From JAICKN01 sp036489565 (GTDB taxonomy: Bacteria > Acidobacteriota > Terriglobia > Terriglobales > Acidobacteriaceae): a stretch of 64,000 bases of DNA. Location of the stretch: NCBI GenBank assembly GCA_036489565.1, contig DASXFN010000119.1, forward strand, positions 1-64,000, read 5' to 3'. A program made the position numbers and the translations under genes. The notes beneath the pieces are model-generated. The model was given only the letters and a program-made list of their open reading frames with translations. It did no database searches and was not told the origin of the DNA. This document shows positions 26,378 to 33,570 of this stretch, piece after piece. Each line of letters starts with the position of its first letter. The first letter of the stretch is position 1.

Positions 26378-27144
26378 AGGGCATAAGAAAGATTGGGATG
26401 CATGTGATTTTTTATGCCGTGCTTCTGGGGATTTGGGCGTTGCTGGCGAAACTTAAGGTTTGGCCGTCTTACGTATTCCCCGCGCCTCTAAGTGTATTGC
26501 AATCTTTACGCGATGGCTTTGCCGACCACAGTTTCTGGATCGGGATCGGCGTCAGTATGAAGCGCATTATTTTCGGCTATGCGCTGGCGATCCTGCTGGG
26601 GATGGTCCTAGGGTTGGGGGTGGCCAGCAATAAATTTCTTGAAGAGACCATGGGCGGATTGTTGGTGAGTTTGCAAAGTCTTCCGAGTATCTGCTGGCTG
26701 CCGCTGGCGGTCCTTTGGTTTGGATTGACGGAGAAGGCAATTTTATTCGTCGTTGTCATGGGATCCCTGCTTTCCATCACCATTGCCATGGAAGCCGGAC
26801 GCACCCAGATGCCGAAAATTTATCGCATGGCGGGGCGGAATCTCGGTGCGGACGGGGTGAAGTTGTTTTGGTATGTGTTACTGCCGGCCAGCCTGCCGTT
26901 CATACTCTCCGGCCTGAAGCAGGGATGGGCGTTTGCGTGGCGCTCCCTGATTTCAGGAGAGATGATTTTTGTAAGTCTGGGCCTTGGTCAGTTGCTTATG
27001 ACTGGCCGCGACCTGAATGACATGAGCCTGGTCATCGCGGTAATGATTCTGATCGTCGCGATTGGTTTTATTGTAGACGGCCTGATATTTCGCACTCTGG
27101 AAAGGCGCCTACAGCACAAATGGGGGCTGACTCCCGCTACTTAA
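26374..27144 (+). CDS. ABC importer permease, sulfonate/taurine/nitrate type
   Basis: Membrane permease (SsuC/TauC/NrtB family, 256 residues) with about six helices. The LPSICWLPLAVLWFGLTEKAILFVV segment and the coupling-helix EAA loop around GRNLGADGVKLFWYVLLPASLPFILSGLKQG are diagnostic. Starts within the ATPase gene (ATGA overlap), completing a tight rrf2-SBP-ATPase-permease operon. The porin gene 156 bp downstream on the same strand may belong to the same uptake unit. Confidence 0.93.
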   Translation: MKGIRKIGMHVIFYAVLLGIWALLAKLKVWPSYVFPAPLSVLQSLRDGFADHSFWIGIGVSMKRIIFGYALAILLGMVLGLGVASNKFLEETMGGLLVSLQSLPSICWLPLAVLWFGLTEKAILFVVVMGSLLSITIAMEAGRTQMPKIYRMAGRNLGADGVKLFWYVLLPASLPFILSGLKQGWAFAWRSLISGEMIFVSLGLGQLLMTGRDLNDMSLVIAVMILIVAIGFIVDGLIFRTLERRLQHKWGLTPAT

Positions 27145-27300
27145 AACTTTGTTCATACATTGGTGAATGAGCCAGAAAGCGCTGTCAGGAAAGTCAATCA
27201 AATGAATAGGCGTTGTTGTAAAACCCTCGCTCCCTGCTAACTGTTCCAGTTGTAATTTGCGGTCCGCTCATATCAAAACAAATTCAAGGAGCTCGTTTCA

Positions 27301-28971
27301 ATGCAAACGAATACTCGTCTCTTTTTCGTATTGGCTTTCGCGCTCATCACTTCTTTAAGCGCTTTTGGCCAATCCTCATTGGCGCCAGTGTTGCGAAAGA
27401 AACAAATCGCGCCAGCCACTCAGGTGCAGAAGCAAGTATCGCAATTGACGGATATGGTTGCCTCCCAGCAAAAGCAATTGGAAACACAGGGCCAGCAACT
27501 AGAGCAACTTAAACAGCAATTGCAGCAGTTATTGAATGCAACCCAGCAAACCAATGCCACCGCCCAGAAAGGCCAGAGCAATGCAGACCAGGCGCAAACC
27601 GCGGCAACACAGGCCCAGCATGCGGCCGACGAAGCGCAGCGGATCGCCGACCAAGCTTCCGCCAATGCGGTAGAAGCTAAGACTGCGTTGGCCGTCGTGA
27701 ACACTAAGACTCAGGACGAAGACAAAAAGCTGAACGCGCTCCAGGATGTGCTCGGACGCTTTCGTCTAAGCGGGGACGTCCGTATTCGCGGAGAGGGCTT
27801 CTATCAGGACAATACCATTTCGCGGAATCGTGCCCGCGTCCGTGTTCGCCTGGGACTCGATGGAAAGCTGAACGATGATTTCATTGGCGGCCTGGCCATT
27901 GCCACGGGGACGTTGGGTGACCCGACCACGACGAACGAGACCCTCACCAATTTCTTCGATCGTAAAACAATTGCCCTTGATCGCGGATACATTACTTACA
28001 ATCCGCAAGATGAAAGATGGCTGTCTCTGACGGGTGGCAAATTTGCCTACCCATGGATGCGCACTTCGTTAACAACCGATCCCGATATCAATCCCGAAGG
28101 TTTTGACGAGAGAGTGTCGTTTGACCTGCATTCGGGCGGATTGAAGAACTTCAGTGCGCAAGCGTTCCAATTGCTCTTCAACGAAAATTCCAAGGGGGAC
28201 GACTCGTTCGGGCTCGGAGCTTCAGTCTCGGCGACTTTCAAAGCTGGTCCGTGGACCAGCACGCCGTCGTTTACATTGCTCGACTGGCGCTTTCCTGACG
28301 CGCTGCTGTCCGCCTCCTCTTTTGCGGCGCAAGCCACAACCACAACAGGAGGATTGCAGGTTCCCGGCGAAGGCCCGGGTTGCGCCGCTGGATTTGGATT
28401 GCCAGCCGCTCCGCCCTGCGCATTTGCCGCAAATGGCTTGACCAACGCGACTTTCACCGATGCTTCCGGTAAGGCACATTTCCTTTCCGGATTTACTTAT
28501 GCCGACTTCATCTGGAACAACCAGATCAAGACTGCCTCCAGACGATTACCGCTGAACATTGTCCTTGAATATGAAGACAACCTGAATGCGGCGAGCCATC
28601 CCTTGAATAACGCAGGCAACGTGATATCCAGCCTCGGGTCTCAAGGCAAAGCCTACTTGGGAGACATCAGTATTGGGCAAAGCAAAGACAAAAACGATAT
28701 TCAGGTCGGTTATGCGTACTGGCGTACGGAACAGGACGCGATCATTGCTTCCTGGGCTGAAAGCGATCAACGCGCACCCACGAATATTCTGCAAAACAAG
28801 ATCTATGGCACCTGGAAACTGCGTGATAACGTGACGGCCGGCTACACCTTGTTCCTTGGCCGTACGCTGAACAGTAATTTGGAGCACGCAATTCTCGGGA
28901 CGGGAGTCGTTCCGGGCCAGACTGAGCCAATTCTCAAGCGGCAGGAATTTGATTTGAACTATGTCTTCTGA
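27301..28971 (+). CDS. Putative outer-membrane porin with periplasmic coiled coil
   Basis: A 556-residue outer-membrane protein. Signal peptide 1-23 (FALITSLSAFGQ), then a Gln/Ala-rich coiled coil (about 40-150: QLETQGQQLEQLKQQLQQLL and AADEAQRIADQASANAVEA), then a beta-barrel from about 155 to the C-terminal Phe. Barrel strands alternate as expected (RLSGDVRIRGEGFYQDN, RARVRVRLGLDGKL, DIQVGYAYWRTEQDA, NVTAGYTLFLGRTLN). It belongs with the 'putative porin' family seen in several Gram-negative phyla. The coiled coil could form a trimeric periplasmic stalk. Start ATG 27301 with AAGGAG nine bases upstream. Being next to the anion importer suggests it admits the same solute; this is inference. 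Confidence 0.85.
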   Translation: MQTNTRLFFVLAFALITSLSAFGQSSLAPVLRKKQIAPATQVQKQVSQLTDMVASQQKQLETQGQQLEQLKQQLQQLLNATQQTNATAQKGQSNADQAQTAATQAQHAADEAQRIADQASANAVEAKTALAVVNTKTQDEDKKLNALQDVLGRFRLSGDVRIRGEGFYQDNTISRNRARVRVRLGLDGKLNDDFIGGLAIATGTLGDPTTTNETLTNFFDRKTIALDRGYITYNPQDERWLSLTGGKFAYPWMRTSLTTDPDINPEGFDERVSFDLHSGGLKNFSAQAFQLLFNENSKGDDSFGLGASVSATFKAGPWTSTPSFTLLDWRFPDALLSASSFAAQATTTTGGLQVPGEGPGCAAGFGLPAAPPCAFAANGLTNATFTDASGKAHFLSGFTYADFIWNNQIKTASRRLPLNIVLEYEDNLNAASHPLNNAGNVISSLGSQGKAYLGDISIGQSKDKNDIQVGYAYWRTEQDAIIASWAESDQRAPTNILQNKIYGTWKLRDNVTAGYTLFLGRTLNSNLEHAILGTGVVPGQTEPILKRQEFDLNYVF

Positions 28972-29032
28972 GGTTCGAGCGGAGCACGGTTAGTTTTGAC
29001 GCGACACGTTGGGAATCCTCCAGAGACAGCAA

Positions 29033-29074
29033 AGCGCTACCGACCCAGTGCCGAAAGGCCACTACGGTAGCGCT
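29033..29074. terminator. Long hairpin with GAAA loop between porin and lysS
   Basis: AGCGCTACCG (29033-29042) pairs exactly with CGGTAGCGCT (29065-29074). Inside, AGTGCC and GGCCACT pair with one bulged base around a GAAA tetraloop. It lies between two convergent genes, so it can serve as a bidirectional transcript end, although no T-run follows on either side. Confidence 0.5.
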
Positions 29075-29153
29075 GCTCGCTATGGACTGAAAACTGAGTT
29101 AAGTGTAGGAAAATCACTGCACCATTCCTAGTGCATTTGTAGATGCTTCCCGT

Positions 29154-30698
29154 TTACGATTCAGGTTCCGGCGCAATTGCCTCGGATTCCTTTTCGGGCC
29201 GAAGTAGGGGGAATAAGATCACGTCGCGAATCGTGTGAGAGTCGGTGAGCAGCATGCAGAGGCGGTCCACGCCCACACCCACGCCTCCCGCCGGAGGCAT
29301 TCCGTACGAAAGCGCGCGGATGTAGTCTTCATCCATCTGGTGGGCTTCCTCGTCCCCGCGTTCGCGTTCGGTGAGTTGCTGTTCAAAGCGGCGGCGCTGC
29401 TCCACGGGATCGTTCAATTCGCTGAAGCCGTTGGAAAGCTCCATTTGCCCGGCGTAGATTTCAAAACGCTCCACCCAGTCCGGCTCGTCGACCTTGTTCT
29501 TGGAGAGCGGTGAAATGACAGCAGGGAACTCATAAATCACCGTTGGTTGCACCAAGTGCTCTTCGGCAGAAGCTTCGAACAAAGCGGCGATTGTCTTGCC
29601 CGCGGGTTCATTAGGGTCGTAAGCTACGTGCGAATGCGCGGAATTGAATCGCTCGACTAATTTCTTCACAGAATCGTGCGTCGCGAAGTCTGACAATTCA
29701 GGCTTCACGCCCGCTGCTTCCGGCCAGTAATGAATAATGGCTTCACGCATGGTCATGCGCCGCCAGTTGGCCCAATCAATTTCTATCTCACCCCATTTTG
29801 ATTTTGTTGTGCCATTGACGTCCAGCGCGGCCTGCTCAATCAGCTTCTGGGTGAAATCCATGGCCGTGCGGAAGTCCGCGTAGGCCTGATAGAACTCGAG
29901 CATGGTGAACTCAGGATTGTGACGCGTGGAGATACCTTCGTTGCGGAAGTTGCGGTTGATCTCGTACACGCGATCGAACCCGCCCACGGTGAGCCGCTTC
30001 AAGTAAAGCTCAGGCGCGATGCGCAGATAAAGATCAACATCCAAGGTATTGTGATGCGTGGTAAACGGCCGAGCCGCAGCGCCTCCCGCCACTTGCTGCA
30101 TCATCGGCGTTTCAACTTCAATGAAGCCGTTTGAATCGAGGAATCGTCGCAGTGATTGCACCAGCTTGCTGCGTTTCACGAAAACCTCGCGCACCTCGGG
30201 ATTCATCGCCAGGTCCACATAACGCTGTCGGTAGCGGAGTTCCACGTCCGTAAGCCCGTGCCACTTCTCGGGCAACGGCAGGAGGTCTTTCGAGAGGAAG
30301 GTAATCTCCTCCACGTGGATGCTTAACTCGCCGGTGCGCGTGCGGAATAAATACCCGCTCACGCCGATGTGGTCGCCCAGGTCGAGCAGTTTGTAAAGTT
30401 CAAAACCTTTTTCTCCGACTGCGTCTTTCTTCACGTAAATCTGCAGCCTCTGTCCGCCCTGCTGAAGATGCGCGAAGCCGGCCTTGCCCATAAGCCGGAT
30501 GGCCATGATGCGCCCGGCAATGCGAACATTTACTCGCGAGCCCTCCAGTTGTTCGCCGGAGCTGGCCGAATAGTCCGCGAGAATTTGCGGAATCGTATGC
30601 GTGAAGTCATACTTGCGCGGATAAGCTTCCTGGCCTAGCGCTTCAATCTGCTTCAGCTTGTCGCGGCGCAGTTCGTAGATTTTCTCGTCGAGTGCCAA
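29154..30698 (-). CDS. lysS: Lysyl-tRNA synthetase, class II
   Basis: Charges tRNA-Lys in the cytosol. The 514-residue protein has an N-terminal OB-fold anticodon domain (about 55-160: VRIAGRIMAIRLMGKAGFAHL) and a class II core. Motif 1 is in SNGFIEVETPMMQ, motif 2 in FRNEGISTRHNPEFTMLEFYQAYAD and motif 3 in GVGVGVDRLCMLLTD. The C-terminus has a short acidic extension. ATG at 30698; the conserved LRRDKLKQIEALG N-terminus confirms it. Stands alone on the minus strand, convergent with the porin gene. Confidence 0.97.
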   Translation of the reverse strand: MALDEKIYELRRDKLKQIEALGQEAYPRKYDFTHTIPQILADYSASSGEQLEGSRVNVRIAGRIMAIRLMGKAGFAHLQQGGQRLQIYVKKDAVGEKGFELYKLLDLGDHIGVSGYLFRTRTGELSIHVEEITFLSKDLLPLPEKWHGLTDVELRYRQRYVDLAMNPEVREVFVKRSKLVQSLRRFLDSNGFIEVETPMMQQVAGGAAARPFTTHHNTLDVDLYLRIAPELYLKRLTVGGFDRVYEINRNFRNEGISTRHNPEFTMLEFYQAYADFRTAMDFTQKLIEQAALDVNGTTKSKWGEIEIDWANWRRMTMREAIIHYWPEAAGVKPELSDFATHDSVKKLVERFNSAHSHVAYDPNEPAGKTIAALFEASAEEHLVQPTVIYEFPAVISPLSKNKVDEPDWVERFEIYAGQMELSNGFSELNDPVEQRRRFEQQLTERERGDEEAHQMDEDYIRALSYGMPPAGGVGVGVDRLCMLLTDSHTIRDVILFPLLRPEKESEAIAPEPES

Positions 30699-30802
30699 AA
30701 ATGCTCCTTCGCTCGTTTATCGGACCATCGAATGCAGCAGGGAAGATGAGATTATAACAAGCAGAATGGTTTGCACTCTTCGCCAGGATTGTGGGACATA
30801 CA

Positions 30803-31195
30803 ATGACCAACATAGAAGTCATCGAATGCTTTGAAAACGGAATTCCGCCAGGAGAAGAATTTCATCACGCCGAGCATATGCGAGTAGGATTCGCCTATGT
30901 CTGCGAATTCCCCATTTTTGAAGCGCTGGAAAAGTTTTCTTCTGCTCTGAAACGGCTCGCGGTAAAAAGTGGGAGGTCGCATCTCTATAACGAGACCATC
31001 ACATGGGCGTATCTGTTTTTAATTCGCGAACGAATCACGCAGGCGGGAGGAAAGATCGAGTGGGGAAAATTTGTCGCGCAAAACCCTGACCTTCTTGCGT
31101 GGAAGCCGAGTATTTTAAGCCGCTATTACCGCGAGGGAACATTGCAATCCGATCTGGCGAAAACCATCTTCGTCATGCCCGACAAACATCAGTAA
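30803..31195 (+). CDS. Conserved protein of unknown function
   Basis: A 130-residue soluble, mostly helical protein. A His-rich opening (EEFHHAEHMRVGFAYV) is followed by ALEKFSSALKRLAVKSGRSHLYNETITWAYLFLIRER. The His/Glu cluster and the ETITWA stretch look like a conserved motif pair and could bind metal, but I cannot name the family. ATG 30803 is preferred over a GTG four codons upstream because the family-like sequence begins there; neither has a strong ribosome binding site. Divergent from lysS; the next gene follows after 59 bp. Confidence 0.6.
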   Translation: MTNIEVIECFENGIPPGEEFHHAEHMRVGFAYVCEFPIFEALEKFSSALKRLAVKSGRSHLYNETITWAYLFLIRERITQAGGKIEWGKFVAQNPDLLAWKPSILSRYYREGTLQSDLAKTIFVMPDKHQ

Positions 31196-31254
31196 CCCGT
31201 TTGTCCTTCTCCTTCGTAAGGCGGTAAGATGACTGCGTTCTTATAGAAACCATT

Positions 31255-31575
31255 ATGGCCACACAAGCCCAAACTTCTACGGAAGAAGTTTTCAAAGCCA
31301 GCCGCTTGACCAAGGGGAATTTGTTCTTCCCGACGCGAATCGTGGTCGGTCCGTTACGCGTGAGCCGCATCAAGCCGCGGTTGTTCGGCAACACTGAAGA
31401 GAGCATCGCGATCAACGCTGTCGCGTCGGTGCAGATTTCCACCGGAGTATTCTGGTCGAATATACGTATAGATTCTTCCGGGGGCTCTGATCCCATCACT
31501 AGCCACGGACATCGCAAAAAAGATGCCCGGCGCATTCGCGATTTGATTGAAGGCCACCAGGCGGCAACAAAGTAG
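31255..31575 (+). CDS. Small protein of unknown function, possibly PH-like
   Basis: A 106-residue protein without signal or membrane segment. The pattern of short strands (FFPTRIVVGPLRVSRIKPRLF, AVASVQISTGVFWSNIRID) ending in a C-terminal helix (HRKKDARRIRDLIEGH) resembles the bacterial PH-like fold. This is structural guesswork from pattern, not family recognition. The start is the ATG at 31255. It ends 30 bases before the atpZ start and may share the ATP-synthase transcript. Confidence 0.55.
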   Translation: MATQAQTSTEEVFKASRLTKGNLFFPTRIVVGPLRVSRIKPRLFGNTEESIAINAVASVQISTGVFWSNIRIDSSGGSDPITSHGHRKKDARRIRDLIEGHQAATK

Positions 31576-31605
31576 TGGGACAATGATCGGCAAAGCGAGG
31601 CAACT

Positions 31606-31839
31606 CTGACTTCTGAAAAAAAACCGCCGGAAAACGAGAATGTTTGGGCGCAGGTTGCCAAATACAGCGAGATCGCGTTTATCTTCCCCGCTGCGACTGT
31701 GGTAGGGCTGCTCGCCGGCATGGCGCTTGACCATTGGCTGCATACTCACTGGCTTTATATGGCGGGCCTGATTCTGGGCATTGTGGCCGGCTTCATTCAG
31801 CTCGTTCGTGCGGGAATGTCCTCCGGCACGAACCAATGA
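31606..31839 (+). CDS. atpZ: AtpZ/AtpI-type F0 accessory protein with CTG start
   Basis: A 77-residue membrane protein with two helices (about 21-40 and 45-66): VAKYSEIAFIFPAATVVGLLAG and a turn with MALDHWLHTHW before the second helix. This matches the AtpZ family (small F0 assembly or Mg/Ca-linked accessory protein) and its place at the head of an atp cluster. The frame has no ATG, GTG or TTG start: it is closed by a TAG at 31573 and the first plausible start is CTG 31606, behind GCGAGG at the right spacing. An eight-codon frame from ATG 31583 ends exactly across this CTG (CTCTGA). Either CTG is used, perhaps by coupling, or one base has been gained or lost. It overlaps atpI by 4 bases (ATGA). 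Confidence 0.7.
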   Translation: MTSEKKPPENENVWAQVAKYSEIAFIFPAATVVGLLAGMALDHWLHTHWLYMAGLILGIVAGFIQLVRAGMSSGTNQ

Positions 31840-32279
31840 GTTCCGACCCAATGAGTCCTTTCGCCAGCCTCGACTTCACCAGCGAACAGTTTTTTGATGG
31901 AGCGCTCACCCGGATTGAGCGTCTCATGCTGCTACTCGGCTTCGGCGTTACAGTAATATTTTTTGCTGTGTGGGGCTGGAAAGTGGCGCTGGGGTTCGCA
32001 GTGGGGGCATCAATCGCTTATCTCAATTTCTTCTGGCTCAAGCGGATGGTTACGGCCGTCGCGGATCGCGTAACGCAGTCTGGACACTCCGAATCCGGAA
32101 CCGGAGTTATCATCCGTTTCCTGCTTCGCTACACGCTAATGGGACTGGCAGCCTGTGCTATATTAAGTGTTTCCCCCGCGAGTCTAAAGGGGCTTTTTGC
32201 GGGCGTTTTTTTGCCCGTCGCAGCCATCGCGTGTGAAGCCGCCTACCAGGCGTATGCAGCCCTTGCGAAGGGCGTTTAA
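31836..32279 (+). CDS. atpI: ATP synthase subunit I-like protein
   Basis: A 147-residue inner-membrane protein with four helices (about 28-48, 50-70, 98-118, 120-142) of the AtpI/UncI type: GAsIAYLNFFWLKRMVTAVADR-like turn between helices two and three, and IIRFLLRYTLMGLAACAI. AtpI helps c-ring assembly in other bacteria. Start ATG 31836 overlaps the atpZ stop; the longer frame upstream is an atpZ shadow. It is 65 bp upstream of atpB. Confidence 0.82.
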   Translation: MSSDPMSPFASLDFTSEQFFDGALTRIERLMLLLGFGVTVIFFAVWGWKVALGFAVGASIAYLNFFWLKRMVTAVADRVTQSGHSESGTGVIIRFLLRYTLMGLAACAILSVSPASLKGLFAGVFLPVAAIACEAAYQAYAALAKGV

Positions 32280-32344
32280 GTTCCCAAAAGAAAGAGATTA
32301 CAGTCGAAGTTAAGCGTTCATTCGATTAACTGAAAACTCGGATT

Positions 32345-33076
32345 ATGCCTGAACAGCTTTGGTTTACCGCAATCCTGAATCGCTACCTGGCCGGCCCTGT
32401 CACCCATTTCCTGCTGGCCGTCCACGTGAAGCCGCATTACGCGCAAGCGCCCATTTCGAACTCCGTGGCGATGGAACTGCTTGTGTTTGTTTTTTTGCTG
32501 ATTGTGTTCGCCATGGTTCGCGCGCAACTTTCCGTGGAGAGACCGGGCGGCTTGCAGCACACATTTGAAGGATTGCATGGCTTCATCGAAAGTCAGTGCG
32601 AGGAAATCATTGGGCACCATAGTGAACGCTTTGTGCCGTTCCTCTTGGCCCTGGGACTATTCATACTAATCTGCAATCTGCTTGGCCTGATACCGGGATT
32701 TGAATCACCGACAGCCGTGCCCGTCGTTCCATTTGGCTGCGCCGTGGTGGCGTTCTTTTACTATCAAACGCAGGGTTTTCGAAAGAGCGGCATCGGCTAC
32801 TTGAAACATTTGTTCGGGCCGATCTGGTGGCTCGCGCCCTTGATGTTGCCCTTGGAAATCATCGGCCACTTCGCCCGCTTACTCTCACTTACCGCCCGCC
32901 TGTATGCAAATATGTTTGCCGGTGACATGGTCACATGGGTCTGGTTCTCTCTGATTCCCATAGGCGTCCCTATTGTTTTTTTGGGATTGCATACTTTTGT
33001 GGCTTTTTTACAGGCCTATATTTTTGTGCTTCTGGTCATGGCGTATTTGTCATTCGCGGTGGGAGAAGCGCACTAG
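32345..33076 (+). CDS. atpB: ATP synthase F0 subunit a
   Basis: Membrane stator subunit forming the ion half-channels (243 residues, five to six helices). The essential arginine lies in SLTARLYANMFAGD (about residue 186). Other family marks: LGLIPGFESPTA and LHTFVAFLQAYIFVLLVMAYLSFAVG at the C-terminus. Start ATG 32345. It lies between atpI and atpE on the same strand; about 105 bp separate it from atpE. Confidence 0.96.
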   Translation: MPEQLWFTAILNRYLAGPVTHFLLAVHVKPHYAQAPISNSVAMELLVFVFLLIVFAMVRAQLSVERPGGLQHTFEGLHGFIESQCEEIIGHHSERFVPFLLALGLFILICNLLGLIPGFESPTAVPVVPFGCAVVAFFYYQTQGFRKSGIGYLKHLFGPIWWLAPLMLPLEIIGHFARLLSLTARLYANMFAGDMVTWVWFSLIPIGVPIVFLGLHTFVAFLQAYIFVLLVMAYLSFAVGEAH

Positions 33077-33182
33077 ACTTTTCAGATGTATCAGTATGTT
33101 TTCCGCCGCTTAGCGTGAGGGCGTCAGCACGGTGAACGTCAACCACCCACTGGCGGCAATTCATAGTACGAGGAGAAGCACA

Positions 33183-33488
33183 ATGCGTAGAACCATGAGT
33201 TGGGTATTTATGGCGCTGGCAGTGATGTTCTTTGCACTGCCCGTGTTCGCGCAGAGCGGGTCTGGAAGCTCTGTAAATTGGGTTGCACTGGCTGCTGGAT
33301 TTTCCATGGCCATCGCCTCCGCCGGTTGCGGCATTGGGCAGGGAAGAGCGACCGCTTCCGCAACGGAAGCGCTTGCCCGCAATCCCGCCGCGCGCCCGGG
33401 AATTACCTTCGCGCTGATCTTAGGACTTGCGCTGATCGAATCACTGGCGCTCTACACCTTCGTTATCATCTTTTTGAAAGTAAAATAG
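33183..33488 (+). CDS. atpE: ATP synthase F0 subunit c with N-terminal signal peptide
   Basis: Rotor ring subunit (101 residues from ATG 33183, which has GAGGAG at about 33171-33176; the GTG start 17 codons earlier adds non-family sequence). Residues 1-24 are a cleavable-type signal (MALAVMFFALPVFAQ), an addition seen in some bacterial c-subunits. The mature hairpin has helix 1 with GIGQGRA (Gln53) and the loop ARNPAARP, and helix 2 with LIESLALY: ion-binding Glu86, Ser87 and Tyr91. Gln/Glu/Ser/Tyr at these places match the sodium-binding set of Ilyobacter c-subunit (Gln32, Glu65, Ser66, Tyr70), although the Thr67 position is Leu. The gene ends the F0 cluster; b, delta and F1 genes are not nearby. 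Confidence 0.95.
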   Translation: MRRTMSWVFMALAVMFFALPVFAQSGSGSSVNWVALAAGFSMAIASAGCGIGQGRATASATEALARNPAARPGITFALILGLALIESLALYTFVIIFLKVK

Positions 33489-33519
33489 GCTGAAGGTGAA
33501 ATAAGTTTTCACAAAGTTA

Positions 33520-33550
33520 AGAGCCCTTGCTTATAAGCAAGGGCTCTTTT
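33520..33550 (+). terminator. Rho-independent terminator after atpE
   Basis: A perfect 28-base palindrome (33520-33547, half-site AGAGCCCTTGCTTA) followed directly by Ts. It lies 31 bases after the atpE stop and closes the F0 cluster. The next gene is on the other strand and its stop is 20 bases further, so it may work in both directions, but the T-run favours plus. Confidence 0.9.
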
Positions 33551-33570
33551 ATTGATATCGGTGTTTGCTT

